Of a stretch of 64,000 bases of DNA, positions 27,218 to 37,871 are shown one piece after another (position 1 is the first letter of the stretch; each line of letters opens with the position of its first letter). Location of the stretch: contig PXRX01000028.1 of NCBI GenBank assembly GCA_003023195.1, positions 19,520 to 83,519 on the forward strand, written 5' to 3'. The translations under genes and the position numbers were made by a program. Source of the stretch: Halobacteriales archaeon QS_8_69_26 (GTDB lineage: Archaea > Halobacteriota > Halobacteria > Halobacteriales > SW-7-71-33). Below the pieces are notes generated by a model. That model was not told the origin of the DNA and searched no databases. It saw nothing but the letters and a program-made list of their open reading frames with translations.

Positions 27218-28831
27218 TCACTCCTCGTCGCCGAACTCGGCCTTGATAGCCTCGCGGTCTATCTTCGAGGGGCCGGACGTCGGCATCTCGTCGACGAACG
27301 CGACGGACCGGGGGTGTTTGAACCGGGCGAGGCGGCCGTCGAGGAACTCCCGGAGCGATTCGAGGTCGATGGTCCGGTCGCCCTGGACGACCGCCCGGCC
27401 GACCTGGCCCCACTGCTCGTCCGGGACGGGAACGACGACCACCTCCTCGACGCCGGGGTGGTCGGCGATGGCGTCCTCCACCTCGGCGGGATAGACGTTC
27501 TCGCCGCCGGAGACGTACATGTTCTTCTTGCGGCCCTCGACGTAGTGGTAGCCGTCCTCGTCGACCCGCGCCAGGTCGCCGGTCGAGACCCACCCATCCC
27601 CGAAGGTGGCCTCGCTTTCTTCGGGATTGCGCCAGTAGCGGTCGGCGGCGTGGGGCCCGGCGAGTTCGAGTTCGCCGATCTCGCCCCGGTCGAGTTCCCC
27701 GCCGTCGTCGCCGACGACGCGGGTGTCGACGTGGGGCGCGGGGACCCCGACGCTGTCGGCCGTCGCGCGGTCCCACCCCTCGGGCATGGCGAAGTTGTTG
27801 GGGCCACACTCGGTGAGGCCGTACCCCTGCGAGAGGTCGACGTCGCGCTCCCACCACTCGCGCATCACCCGTTCGCGGCAGGGGCCGCCGCCGGACTTGA
27901 CGAACCGCAGGGTCGAGAGGTCGGCCTCCTCCCAGTCGTCGTGGTCGGCCATCATCCGCAACACCGCAGGGACGGCGATGAGCAGGGAGGCCTCGGTCTC
28001 GTCGACGAGGCCGAGCACCTCGGCGGGGTCGAACTCCCGGGCGACGATGACCTCGCCGCCGACGTGGAACAGGGGGACGGTGATGACGTTCCACCCGCCG
28101 GTGTGGAACATCGGGAACGTCATCGGGGTGACGTCGTCCGGCCGCAGGCCCCAGGCCGTGATGGTGTTGAAGGAGTTCCACAGCACCGACCCGTGGGTCA
28201 GCACCGTCTCCTTGGGCACGCCGGTCGACCCGCCCGTGTGCAGGAAGAGGGCGGGGTCCGACAGGGCGAGGTCGGCCGTCTCGACCGGCGAGTCGTCCTC
28301 GGGCAGTGCGCCGGCGTAGTCCCCCGCCGCCAGGTCGGAGTCCACCGGGTCGGGGTCGGGTTCCGCCCGGCCCGCGATCCCACCGGTCCCCAGGGCGAGG
28401 GCGGGAGCGTCGACGCCGCAGTTCCCGTGGGCGAGGGCGGCGGCGACGTCGTCGGCGAAGGGGGCCTCCACCACGAGGAGTTCGGGGTCGACGTCGTCGA
28501 GCAGTGCGCCCATCTCGGGGGGTGCCAGCCGGTGGGACAGCGGTGCGAGCACCCCGCCGGTCTTGCACGCGCCGAAGAATAGGTCGACCAGTTCGGGACG
28601 GTTGCGCGAGACGACCGCCACCCGCTCCCCGTCGGCGACGCCGTGGGCCGAGAGGAGGCGTGCGGTCCGGTTCGCCCGCCGGTCGAGTTCGGCGTAGGTG
28701 AACGATGCGCCCGAACTCGCGTCCCGCAGGCCGACCGCGTCCGGCGAGAGGGCCGCGCGACGCTCGCTGTAGGCACCCACCCAGCCGTACGGCCGGGCGG
28801 AGTGGTCGTGGACTGGGTCCTGATCGGTCAT
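27218..28831 (-). CDS. AMP-dependent acyl-CoA synthetase/ligase
   Basis: FLHTGGSTGVPKETVLTHGS, YGLTECGPNNF, GWVSTGDLARVDEDGYHYVEGRKKNMYVSGGENVYPAEVED. Confidence 0.95.
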   Translation of the reverse strand: MTDQDPVHDHSARPYGWVGAYSERRAALSPDAVGLRDASSGASFTYAELDRRANRTARLLSAHGVADGERVAVVSRNRPELVDLFFGACKTGGVLAPLSHRLAPPEMGALLDDVDPELLVVEAPFADDVAAALAHGNCGVDAPALALGTGGIAGRAEPDPDPVDSDLAAGDYAGALPEDDSPVETADLALSDPALFLHTGGSTGVPKETVLTHGSVLWNSFNTITAWGLRPDDVTPMTFPMFHTGGWNVITVPLFHVGGEVIVAREFDPAEVLGLVDETEASLLIAVPAVLRMMADHDDWEEADLSTLRFVKSGGGPCRERVMREWWERDVDLSQGYGLTECGPNNFAMPEGWDRATADSVGVPAPHVDTRVVGDDGGELDRGEIGELELAGPHAADRYWRNPEESEATFGDGWVSTGDLARVDEDGYHYVEGRKKNMYVSGGENVYPAEVEDAIADHPGVEEVVVVPVPDEQWGQVGRAVVQGDRTIDLESLREFLDGRLARFKHPRSVAFVDEMPTSGPSKIDREAIKAEFGDEE

Positions 28832-28927
28832 GGTTCGTGTGTGTCGTGGTCCGTGGGCTGGATCCCGTTCGGTCGTGGAGTCGGTGCGCGTCGTGGGGCG
28901 ACGTGTCGGATCGCGGGACGGGTCATC

Positions 28928-29809
28928 TCAGGCGTGTTCGCGGACGTGCTCGCGGATCCGTTCGGTGACGGCGTCGGCCTCCTCGATGAAGAAGAGGTGT
29001 TCGCCGCCCTCGTACAGTTCGAGGTCGGAGTTCGGCAGGCGCTCGTGGATCTTCCGGCCGTTCTCGACCGGGAGCACCCTGTCGGCGGTGCCGTGGGCGA
29101 CCAGGGTGGGCTGGGTCAGCCGGTCGAGTTTCCCCGATGAGTCGTAGGCGTTGTAGGCCGCCCCCTGGGCGAGTCGCTCTGCCTCCCCCGCGTCCATCGC
29201 CAGGCGCCAGTCGACGATCTCCTCGACCGTCTCCGGGTTCGACTCGAAGAACTCGTCGGTCATCGCCGCGCGCATCCGGTGTTTGATCGTCCCGCGCTCG
29301 TCGGCGTCCTCGGGTACCGCGTACATCTGCTGGATGGTCTCCTCGGGGATGTCGACCGCCGGTTCGGCGGCCCCGCCCATGCTCGTACACAGGAGCGTGA
29401 CCGACTTGGCGCGGTCGTACTCGACGGCGTACTCCTGGGCGACCATCCCCCCGAGGCTGGCGCCGACCACGTGGACCTCCTCGACGCCCGCGTCGTCGAG
29501 GACGGCCTCCAGGTCCGCGGCCATGTCCGGGATCCGGTAGCCGTCGAGTTTGAAGATGGCCAGCGCCTGCAGCCCCTTCCAGTTGGGGATCTTCCGCAAC
29601 AGCCAGTGGGGGCCCGGGGCGTCCGAGTCGCCGGTCCCCCGGTTGTCCCAGACGACCCGTTCGTAGCCGTCCATGCGCTCGACCTGCCAGTTCCACATCC
29701 ACCGGCCGTAGCCCTGCCCCTCGACGAAGACGACGGTCTCGCCGTCCCCGTCGGCCGGTTCGGAGACCTCGTAGTAGAGCGACACCTCGCCGTTCCGTGC
29801 CCGCGGCAT
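28928..29809 (-). CDS. Alpha/beta hydrolase
   Basis: VFVEGQGYGRWMW, RVVWDNRGTGDSDAPGPH, VHVVGASLGGMVAQEYAVEY (GASLGG), VAHGTADRVLPVENG. Confidence 0.9.
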   Translation of the reverse strand: MPRARNGEVSLYYEVSEPADGDGETVVFVEGQGYGRWMWNWQVERMDGYERVVWDNRGTGDSDAPGPHWLLRKIPNWKGLQALAIFKLDGYRIPDMAADLEAVLDDAGVEEVHVVGASLGGMVAQEYAVEYDRAKSVTLLCTSMGGAAEPAVDIPEETIQQMYAVPEDADERGTIKHRMRAAMTDEFFESNPETVEEIVDWRLAMDAGEAERLAQGAAYNAYDSSGKLDRLTQPTLVAHGTADRVLPVENGRKIHERLPNSDLELYEGGEHLFFIEEADAVTERIREHVREHA

Positions 29810-30098
29810 GGGGGATCGGTCGACGCCCCCGACCTAATAAACCCGAGTTCACATGTCAAGACCCCCCGGATCCGGGGAGCGTCCCGGAAACCACCCCGCT
29901 GGAACGCCGGGATCCCGGGGACCGACTCCCGCGAGGATCGCCGGCGAGCACGGGATCGTTCCGGATTTCCCCCTCCGCAAGCTTTTCGACCGGGAATCAC
30001 CAACGAAATTTCATGCCGGATCGACGGACGGAAACGGTGAATCGGGGTCCCACGGCTCGCCGGGAACCGACCGCCTCGCGAGGGGTCGGGAGCGGACC

Positions 30099-31799
30099 AT
30101 GAGCCCACGGACCGGTCGCGGCCGGGGCGCCTTCGGCGACCGGCCCCACGTCGCGGTGCTGGGTGGCGGCGTCGGCGGCCTGAGCGCCGCCCAGAAACTG
30201 GCCGAGCGCGGCTTCCCGGTGACGGTCTACGAGGCGCGCGAGCGGTTCGGCGGCAAGGCCCGGTCCATTCCCGGGCCCGACCGCGGGGCCGGCCCACCCC
30301 TGCCCGGAGAGCACGGCTTCCGCTTTTTCCCGGGCTTCTACCGCCACCTGCCCGACGCGATGGCGCGGATCCCCGACGGCGAGGGGAGCGTCGCCGACAA
30401 CCTCGTCGCAGCCTCGGGGATGATGCTGGCCCGGACCGGGCAACCGGCCCGGGAGATCGGTATCGACACCCCACGGAGCGTCGGGGAGTGGCGGACCGCG
30501 ATGGAGAACGTCTTCGCCGGCCAGGACGTCCCCGCCGACGAGTCCGCCTTCTTCGTCAACCGGTTGCTGTACCTGCTGACGACCTGCCGGGAGCGCCGGG
30601 AGGACGAACTGGAGGACACCACCTGGTGGGAGTTCATCGAGGCCGAGCGGATGTCCCCGGCCTACCGGACCTTCCTCGGCGACGGCCTCACCCGGATGCT
30701 GGTCGCGATGCGCCCCCAGGTCTCCAGCGCCCGCACCATCGGCCGGGTCTACCTCCAGTTGTTCCGGGGTCGGCTCGACCCCTCCATCGAGGCTGACCGG
30801 GTGCTCGACGCCCCCTCCAACGAGGCGTGGATCGACCCCTGGGTCCGCTATTTGGAGGACCTGGGCGTCGAGTTGCACGCCGACACGGCGGTCACACGCC
30901 TCCACGCCGACGGCCGGCGGATCACCGGCGCGGAACTCGACGACGGGAGCGAGGTCGACGCCGACTACTACGTGCTGGCGGTCCCCGTCGAGGTGGCCGA
31001 CCGCCTCGCCACCGAGGCGGTGTGCCGGACAGCCCCGTCGCTGCGGGGCCTCTCCGAACTGGAGACCGGGTGGATGAACGGCGTCCAGTTCTACCTCTCC
31101 GAACCCGTCGGCACCGTCCACGGCCACGGCGTCTACTACGACTCCCCGTGGGCGCTGACCTCCATCGCCCAGGGGCAGTTCTGGCCCGACTACGACCTCG
31201 ACGCCAGGGCCGACGGCTCCGTCGAGGACGTCCTCTCGGTTTGCGTCTCGGACTGGGACACCCCCGGGATCCTCTACGGCAAGCCCGCCCGGGAGTGTTC
31301 CCCCGAGGAGATACAGGAGGAGGTGTGGGCACAGCTACAGGACCACCTCGGCGAGGACACCCTGCCCGACGCCCACCTCGTCGACTGGTTCCTGGACCCC
31401 GAGATACGGTTCGAGGACGGGACCGTCGCCAACGACGCACCCCTCCTGATCAACACGGTCGGCTCCCTGCGCCACCGGCCCGACGCCGGCACCGAGGCCG
31501 AGAACCTCGTCCTCGCGGCCGACTACGTCCGCACCCACACCGACCTGGCGAGCATGGAGGCCGCCAACGAGGCCGCCCGCCGCGCGGTCAACGAGATCAT
31601 AGACCGCGAGGGGATCCGCTCGGAGCGGTGTGGCGTCTGGGACTTCGAGGAACCCGCGGTGTTCCGCCCGGCCAAGCGCCAGGACCAGATCCGGTACCGC
31701 CTCGGCCTCCCGCACCCCGGCGAGGCCGCCACCCCCATCTGGCGGACCTACGACCGGATCCGCGGCGGGGCCTCGGACCTCACCGCGCTGTTCGATTGA
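30099..31799 (+). CDS. FAD-dependent oxidoreductase (phytoene desaturase/HpnE-like amine oxidase fold)
   Basis: VAVLGGGVGGLSAAQKLAERGFPVTVYEARERFGGKARS; C-terminal NLVLAADYVRTHTDLASMEAANEAARRAVNEI. Confidence 0.88.
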   Translation: MSPRTGRGRGAFGDRPHVAVLGGGVGGLSAAQKLAERGFPVTVYEARERFGGKARSIPGPDRGAGPPLPGEHGFRFFPGFYRHLPDAMARIPDGEGSVADNLVAASGMMLARTGQPAREIGIDTPRSVGEWRTAMENVFAGQDVPADESAFFVNRLLYLLTTCRERREDELEDTTWWEFIEAERMSPAYRTFLGDGLTRMLVAMRPQVSSARTIGRVYLQLFRGRLDPSIEADRVLDAPSNEAWIDPWVRYLEDLGVELHADTAVTRLHADGRRITGAELDDGSEVDADYYVLAVPVEVADRLATEAVCRTAPSLRGLSELETGWMNGVQFYLSEPVGTVHGHGVYYDSPWALTSIAQGQFWPDYDLDARADGSVEDVLSVCVSDWDTPGILYGKPARECSPEEIQEEVWAQLQDHLGEDTLPDAHLVDWFLDPEIRFEDGTVANDAPLLINTVGSLRHRPDAGTEAENLVLAADYVRTHTDLASMEAANEAARRAVNEIIDREGIRSERCGVWDFEEPAVFRPAKRQDQIRYRLGLPHPGEAATPIWRTYDRIRGGASDLTALFD

Positions 31800-31857
31800 G
31801 CGGATCCCCGGGGGGTCGCGGGATCGGTCGGCGTTCCGGCACTACCGCGGGTCCGGA

Positions 31858-32058
31858 TCAGTACCGGGTGAACGAGATCCAGTCGGTCGCCTTGTAGGCG
31901 ACGAACCCGAACACGCCGAACAGGAACACCGCGGCGGCCCACGCGACCGCGGACGCCCGGCCGTCGGGGGCGGCGTCCCGGTAGACCGGCCCCGCGATCG
32001 GAGCCCAGATCACTGCCCACCCGAGGAGACCCACCACCCCGATCGGAACGTTCGACAC
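31858..32058 (-). CDS. Small membrane protein, two TM segments
   Basis: VSNVPIGVVGLLGWAVIWAPIAGPVYRDAAPDGRASAVAWAAAVFLFGVFGFVAYKATDWISFTRY*; GTG start uncertain. Confidence 0.55.
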   Translation of the reverse strand: MSNVPIGVVGLLGWAVIWAPIAGPVYRDAAPDGRASAVAWAAAVFLFGVFGFVAYKATDWISFTRY

Positions 32059-32162
32059 GGTTCGACCGTCCTCCGGATCGACGTCCTCGACGAGGCGAAA
32101 TGAATCCAGGCGGTCGTAGCTCCGACACAAGAGACTTACAGCAGGAGTCGGTTGCCGGTTAC

Positions 32163-32780
32163 GTGCGCCGACGGACGCTCCTCGTCCTCCTCGCAGCGAC
32201 GGCGGGGTGTGCGACTCCCCGAACGGACGGGAACGGGGGAACGACTGCGACGGAGTCGGGACCGGCGTCGACCGGGACGACGATAGACGGGACATCCACT
32301 GACCGGGAGGCGACGGCCGGCGTGACGCCAGCGAACGCGGAGACGGCCGACGGAACACCGCAGAACCCGGCGACGAACGGGACGACGGCCGACGGATCGC
32401 CGTCCGCCGGGTGTTCGACGGTCGAGACGGAGTTCGAACCGCCCGGTCCGTCGAAGCCGGACCGACTAACCGTCGAGACGGTGAAAGACCCAGTAATCCG
32501 TGTCGAGCGGGCATACGAGAGGACCATCGCCATCGATTCGGGAACACTCGACCTGCCGGATGGCGCGCGTCTTACGCAATTCAATATTTACCATCGCAAC
32601 TCGGAGTCCGTCCGATCGGAGGAGGGATTCAGGGTCACGGTCGGCGGAATGGCCCGGTTCGACCGGGGGGACCTGCACGGGGACCGGAGAGTCGAGGTCG
32701 CCACCTACCGCGTTACGACCCGGCGGATCCGCCGGCTGTCGGGGATCGGTGACCCGACCGGAACCCTCGTCTGCTGGTGA
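32163..32780 (+). CDS. Hypothetical lipoprotein
   Basis: VRRRTLLVLLAATAGCATPRTDG (GTG start, lipobox TAGC), Thr/Gly/Ser-rich spacer, then a folded C-terminal region. Confidence 0.65.
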   Translation: MRRRTLLVLLAATAGCATPRTDGNGGTTATESGPASTGTTIDGTSTDREATAGVTPANAETADGTPQNPATNGTTADGSPSAGCSTVETEFEPPGPSKPDRLTVETVKDPVIRVERAYERTIAIDSGTLDLPDGARLTQFNIYHRNSESVRSEEGFRVTVGGMARFDRGDLHGDRRVEVATYRVTTRRIRRLSGIGDPTGTLVCW

Positions 32781-32805
32781 CCCGAGGACGGGTCCCGACT
32801 GCCGG

Positions 32806-35673
32806 TCACTCGATGTGGATCGCGGGCCGGAACGGCACCGCCTCGCCGGCGCGGTCGGCCGGGTCGTGGGGGTCGGCGTCCTCGCGGTAGACCTCGACGT
32901 CGGCGTCGAACTCGCGGCCGACGAAGCCAGCGACGGACTCGTAGACCTCGCCCTCGTCGATCCCGGGGAGTTCGGTCACGTCCTCCTCGGGGGTCTCGCG
33001 GACGAAGTCGATCATCTCCCCGACCAGGTCGTTGACCGCGTCCCCGTGCTCGCGCATCTCGGGGTCCTCCATGACCGCGCCCATCACCGCTCCCTGGTCC
33101 GGATCGGGGGCCCGGTCCAGGACCGCCTCGAACACCGTGCGCTTCCAGTCGGCGGCGACGTACACCCGGACAACGTCGGGGTCGGTGCCGGTCACGTCGA
33201 CGATGTCGGCGACGTCCTCGGTCAGGTCCCGGACCAGCGTCTCCTCGACCTCCACGGTCCGGGACTCCAGGGCCGGATCGACGGCGGGCCAGGGGGCGTC
33301 CTCCGCCGGCTGGCCGGTCAGGTGCTCGTGCAGTTCGTTCGCCATGAACGGGACGAAGGGCGCCAGCAGGCGCAGGCGCATCTCCAAGACGGTCCGCAGG
33401 GTCCACCGGGCACCCGGCCGGTCGGTGTCGGTCCGCCGGCGGTACCACCGCAGGTGCTCCTCGAAGTCGTAGAAGACCGTCTGGGAGGCGGTCCGGGTCT
33501 CGTAGTTCTCCAGGGACTCCGTCACGTCGCGGACTGCCGCCTGCAGTTTCGACAGCAACCACCGGTCGATCCCCGCCGGGTCCGGACGCTCCGCGGGGAC
33601 GTCGGCGTCGACGACGTCCATCGATCGGTTCCAGAACCGATCCAGGGCGTTGCGCGTCGAGCGCACGGCGTCGGACCGCCAGTCGAAGTCCTGCCAGGGC
33701 TCGGCGGAGTTCAGCAGGAAGAAGCGCACGGTGTCGGCGCCGTAGTCGTCGACCACCTCGCTGGGCAGGGCGACGTGGCCCTTCGAGGAGGACATCTTCC
33801 GGCCCTCCAGCAGGCCCATGCCCATCACCGTGATCCCTTCGGGCCAGTTCGCGGGGTCGAACAGTTCGGCGTGGTGGTACAGGAAGAAGGTCAGGTGGTT
33901 GTTCACCAGGTCGTTCGCCGAGAAGCGCACGTCGACGGGGTACCAGTGGTCCCACTCCTCGCGCAGTTCCAGGGCCGTCTCGGGCGGGTCATCGACCGCG
34001 TCGGGGCCGTAGAACAGCGCGTCGAAGAAGTCGTGGGTCAGCTCCTCGACGGGCACCTCGTCGATGCGGTGGGCGACGGTGTAGTAGGCCATGTAGATGG
34101 TCGAGTCCGACAGTGGCTCGATGACGAACTCGTCGTCCCACGGCAGGCGGGTGCCCAGCCCGTAGTTGCGGATGCAGGGCCACTCCTCCAGCCAGTCCAC
34201 CGTGTGTGTATACTGCTCGCGGGTGTTCTCGGGGACGGCGTCCAGTCGGGCGATGGCCTCCCCGACCGTCTCGCGCCAGGCCTCGTCGTTGTACCGCAGG
34301 AACCACGTCTCCTGCTGGGCCACCTCGACGTCGCCGCCACACCGGCAGACCACCTCCTCGGTGAACTCGTGCATCGCGTCGAAGTGCCCGGCCTCGCGGT
34401 GGTGCTCGCGGAACCGCTCGCGGACGTCCTCGACGACTTCGCCGGCGAACTCGCCGTAGGAGTCCAGCAGGCGGCCGCCGTGGAACTCGTCCTGGTACAG
34501 GTCCTCGGTCACCTCGTGCAGGGCGGGGTTGTCGCTGGACTCGACCCCCGCCTCCTCGACGGCGTCCCTGGCGGGGATCCCGCCGTACCCCTCTATCTCC
34601 AGGATCGGCACCGGCTCGATTGCGGGGATCGCGTCGGGGTCGACGCCGTACTCGGCGGCGATGTCGTCGGCCCGGTCCTGTGCCTCCCGCAGGGCGACGT
34701 AGTCGTCGGGCGAGTGGGCCGGCACCGACATGACGACGCCGGTCGCGTTGTCGGGGTCGACGAACGTCGCCGGCAGGACCACAACCTCGTCGCCGGTGAC
34801 CGGGTTCGTCACGGACGCACCGACCAGTTCCTCGCCGGCAAAGCGGCGCTCGACCTCGACGGTCCGGCCCTGCAGGTCGAACTTCTCGGCGGCCTCGGCG
34901 GAGACGACCCAGGACTCCCCGTCGACGCTCGCCCGGACGTACTCCCCGTCGGGGTGGACGTAGGCGTTGGTGACCCCCCGGACCGTCTCGGGGCGCAGGG
35001 TCGCCATCGGCGCGACGACCTCGTCCCCGTCGTGGTCCATCGAGAAGCGGATCAGGGTGAACTCCTGGAACTCCGCGTCCTCGCCCTCCAGTATGTCGTG
35101 GGTCGTCACCGGCTGGCGCTCGTTGGTGCAGTAGTTGACCGGGTGCATCCCCTTCTCCAGCAATCCCCGCTCGCGCAGGGTCTCGTACTGCCAGGTGATG
35201 AACTTCGAGTAGCGGTCGTCGTTCGTGGTGAACTCCCGGCGCCAGTCGATCGACAGCCCCAGTTGCTCCATCCCCTGCTTGTAGTAGTTCTCGATGAAGT
35301 ATCGGGCGAAGCCCATCGGCGTCTCCAGGTCCTTCAGGTCCTCCTCGGGGACGCCGAAGGCGTCCTTCAGCGACGCCATCTGCTCGGGGTCGTTCTCCCT
35401 CAGTCGTTCGACCGCCCCGACGATGGGCGTCCCGGTCACGTGCCAGGCCATCGGGTACAGTACCTCGTCGCCCCGCTGGCGGCGGAACCGAGCGTAGACG
35501 TCGGGGACCGTGTACGACCGGGCGTGCCCGATGTGCATCCCGCCGTTCGGGTACGGGTAGGGGACCGTGACGAACGTCGTCTCGTCGGCGTCCCCGGGGT
35601 CGGCCTCGTACCGCCCCGACTCCCGCCACCGTCGTCGCCACTTCTCCTCTACGTCCTGGGGATCGTAGTCCAT
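32806..35673 (-). CDS. leuS: Leucyl-tRNA synthetase
   Basis: VPYPYPNGGMHIGHARSYTVPDVYARFRR; GRKMSSSKGHVALPSEVVDDYGADTVRFFLL. Confidence 0.97.
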   Translation of the reverse strand: MDYDPQDVEEKWRRRWRESGRYEADPGDADETTFVTVPYPYPNGGMHIGHARSYTVPDVYARFRRQRGDEVLYPMAWHVTGTPIVGAVERLRENDPEQMASLKDAFGVPEEDLKDLETPMGFARYFIENYYKQGMEQLGLSIDWRREFTTNDDRYSKFITWQYETLRERGLLEKGMHPVNYCTNERQPVTTHDILEGEDAEFQEFTLIRFSMDHDGDEVVAPMATLRPETVRGVTNAYVHPDGEYVRASVDGESWVVSAEAAEKFDLQGRTVEVERRFAGEELVGASVTNPVTGDEVVVLPATFVDPDNATGVVMSVPAHSPDDYVALREAQDRADDIAAEYGVDPDAIPAIEPVPILEIEGYGGIPARDAVEEAGVESSDNPALHEVTEDLYQDEFHGGRLLDSYGEFAGEVVEDVRERFREHHREAGHFDAMHEFTEEVVCRCGGDVEVAQQETWFLRYNDEAWRETVGEAIARLDAVPENTREQYTHTVDWLEEWPCIRNYGLGTRLPWDDEFVIEPLSDSTIYMAYYTVAHRIDEVPVEELTHDFFDALFYGPDAVDDPPETALELREEWDHWYPVDVRFSANDLVNNHLTFFLYHHAELFDPANWPEGITVMGMGLLEGRKMSSSKGHVALPSEVVDDYGADTVRFFLLNSAEPWQDFDWRSDAVRSTRNALDRFWNRSMDVVDADVPAERPDPAGIDRWLLSKLQAAVRDVTESLENYETRTASQTVFYDFEEHLRWYRRRTDTDRPGARWTLRTVLEMRLRLLAPFVPFMANELHEHLTGQPAEDAPWPAVDPALESRTVEVEETLVRDLTEDVADIVDVTGTDPDVVRVYVAADWKRTVFEAVLDRAPDPDQGAVMGAVMEDPEMREHGDAVNDLVGEMIDFVRETPEEDVTELPGIDEGEVYESVAGFVGREFDADVEVYREDADPHDPADRAGEAVPFRPAIHIE

Positions 35674-35862
35674 GGTGGCGGATCCTTCTCCGGGCCGGAC
35701 CAAAAGGGCTTCACTCTGACTGGCGCCGGTGTCAGGGTGCCGGTCCCGGGCTCGACCGGTGGAAACCGGACCGTGGATCCGGCTTGCCGGAACTCGCGAG
35801 TCACGGCGAGCGGGGACTTCGACCGATCGGGACCCGGTCACCGGGACCCGATCGTCGGGGAT

Positions 35863-36273
35863 TCACTCGTCGATCTCTATCTGGTGGCCCTCGTCGGTGT
35901 GGGCCTTCGGCAGGTGGACGGTGAGGACGCCGTCGTCCAGGTCGGCCTCGACCGCCTCGGGGTCGACCTCCTCCGGGAGCCGGACCGTCCGGCTGACCGA
36001 CGACCGCCGTCGCTCCCGGTGGACGTAGTCGGCGTCCTCCTCGTACCCGAACTCTCGCTCGCCGGTGATCTCCAGGCGCTTGCCCGACAGCGTCAGGTCC
36101 ACGTCGTCGGCCTCGTACCCCGGCAGGTCCGCGGTGACGACGAACTCCTCGCCCTCGTCGCGGACGTCGACCGGTATCGACCCCAGGCCGGCCCGGCCGC
36201 TCATCCCCTCCTCGACCTGTCTCGACATCCGCTCTAGCATCTGCTCTATTTCGTCGAACGGGTTCCGTTGCAT
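35863..36273 (-). CDS. Hsp20/alpha-crystallin small heat shock protein
   Basis: VDVRDEGEEFVVTADLPGYEADDVDLTLSGKRLEITGER...VSRTVRLPEEVDPEAVEADLDDGVLTVHLPK. Confidence 0.95.
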   Translation of the reverse strand: MQRNPFDEIEQMLERMSRQVEEGMSGRAGLGSIPVDVRDEGEEFVVTADLPGYEADDVDLTLSGKRLEITGEREFGYEEDADYVHRERRRSSVSRTVRLPEEVDPEAVEADLDDGVLTVHLPKAHTDEGHQIEIDE

Positions 36274-36460
36274 CGGTGATCCGGGCGGTGGTCGCCCATT
36301 GTGACCTTTGGACGGCGGCATAAATAATTTCGTCGGTCGGCGAGCAATAGATCCGGGTTCCGGGATCACCTCCGGCGAGTCCGGGCAGCGACGGGGTCGA
36401 ACGCGGATCGGAGAGGCTGACCGGGACCCGATGACAGAACGGGCGGGGTTCGGAGAGCGG

Positions 36461-37453
36461 TCAGTCCCCGCCCTGCAGGCGGGGATCCAGCAGGGTTTTG
36501 ATCGAGTCCTGGAGGAGGGTCCCCGCGAGGACGACGAACACGGGGAGCATCCAGGTCCCGATGATCAGTCCGATGTCGCGGCTCTCGATGGCCCGGTAGG
36601 CGGCCGCCCCGAGGCCGGGGACGTCGAGGACCGCCTCGACGATGAACACGTCGACCATGACCGCGACCAGTACCTCGGTGAACAGCAGCGACACCAGCGG
36701 GACCGAGGCGTTGCGCAGGACGTGCCGGGCGACCCCGACCTCGGAGGCACCGGTCGAGCGGAGCGTCTTGACGAACGGTTCGGGGAGCAACTCGCGGGTC
36801 TCCGACCGGGCGTACCGGGTCTGGATCGCGATCAGGTGGACCGCGATTACGATCCCGGCGACCGCCAGCAGCGGGACGTTGTCGGGACTGGTCGGCGACG
36901 CGTCGTTCCACCGCGAGAGTTCGAACACCTCGAACTCGGCGATGAGGACCAGCGCGAGGATCTGTGCCAGCCAGAAGTTCGGCAGCCCCAGGCCGATGTA
37001 GGTGACCGACCGCCCGACGTAGTCGAGGACCGACCGTCGCCGGGTCGCGGAGAACAGCCCCGCGAGGGTCCCGACGAGCAGCGACAGGAGCACCGCCGGC
37101 CCCAGGTACAGCGCCGTCACGTACCCCCTGTCCAGGACGACGTCCCGCACCGGTTGTCCGTAGGTGTACGACACCCCCCAGTCGAACGTGGCGTAGGCGG
37201 TCACCCACTTCAGGTACCGCTGGTGGATCGGCTGGTCGTAGTTGCGGGCCTCGCGGTAGGCCTCGACCGCTTCCTGCTGGGCCTTCGTGACGTTGCCGCC
37301 CTCCTGTGCGGCCGCGTATCCCGCCCCGAACGCCACCAGGTTCTCGTTCGGGTCGGGGGTGTAGACGAACAGGAAAAAGGTCCCGGAGAGCACCAGCCAG
37401 GCGGCGAAGACCGTCCAGGCGAGCCTCGCCAGGAGGTATCGCCGGCCCCTCAC
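36461..37453 (-). CDS. ABC transporter permease, oligopeptide/dipeptide type (DppB-like)
   Basis: Six TM; YLLARLAWTVFAAWLVLSGTFFLF; EPFVKTLRSTGASEVGVARHVLRNASVPLVSLLFTEV (EAA loop). Confidence 0.9.
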   Translation of the reverse strand: MRGRRYLLARLAWTVFAAWLVLSGTFFLFVYTPDPNENLVAFGAGYAAAQEGGNVTKAQQEAVEAYREARNYDQPIHQRYLKWVTAYATFDWGVSYTYGQPVRDVVLDRGYVTALYLGPAVLLSLLVGTLAGLFSATRRRSVLDYVGRSVTYIGLGLPNFWLAQILALVLIAEFEVFELSRWNDASPTSPDNVPLLAVAGIVIAVHLIAIQTRYARSETRELLPEPFVKTLRSTGASEVGVARHVLRNASVPLVSLLFTEVLVAVMVDVFIVEAVLDVPGLGAAAYRAIESRDIGLIIGTWMLPVFVVLAGTLLQDSIKTLLDPRLQGGD

Positions 37454-37871
37454 CCGGCCTCACCTCCCGGCGGGTCGGCGGTCGACGGGCGATCCGAGCG
37501 GTTCGGTCGGTCCGGTCCGGATCCGGCGGTGTGGGTGGGATCGGCGGGCTGCATCGGTCCCTCGCTCCGCGCGAGGCCGGGAGGGCACCGACCGGCCAGG
37601 CGTGGGCGGGAATGGGACCGGTCGGCGAGGCCGGCGCTGACGACGCCGGGTGCCGGGAGGGGACCGGTGGACGGCGGGCAGGGCATGGAGGGCGCTCTCG
37701 TTCCCGGTGGCCGTCGGCAAGGAGTTAAAGGTCACGGTATTTGCCGCCATACCACATGACTTAAGTCCCGTAGCGACCACGGGACCCGATATGCGCCCGC
37801 CCTCCATCCCCGCGGTTTCCCGCGGTCGACCGCCAACCGAGTGCCCCCAGCCACGGCCGGGGTGACCCTCC

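Noticed and set aside
32500-36237. 1245-aa plus-strand ORF
   Set aside because: Antisense to leuS and hsp20; no recognisable domain.
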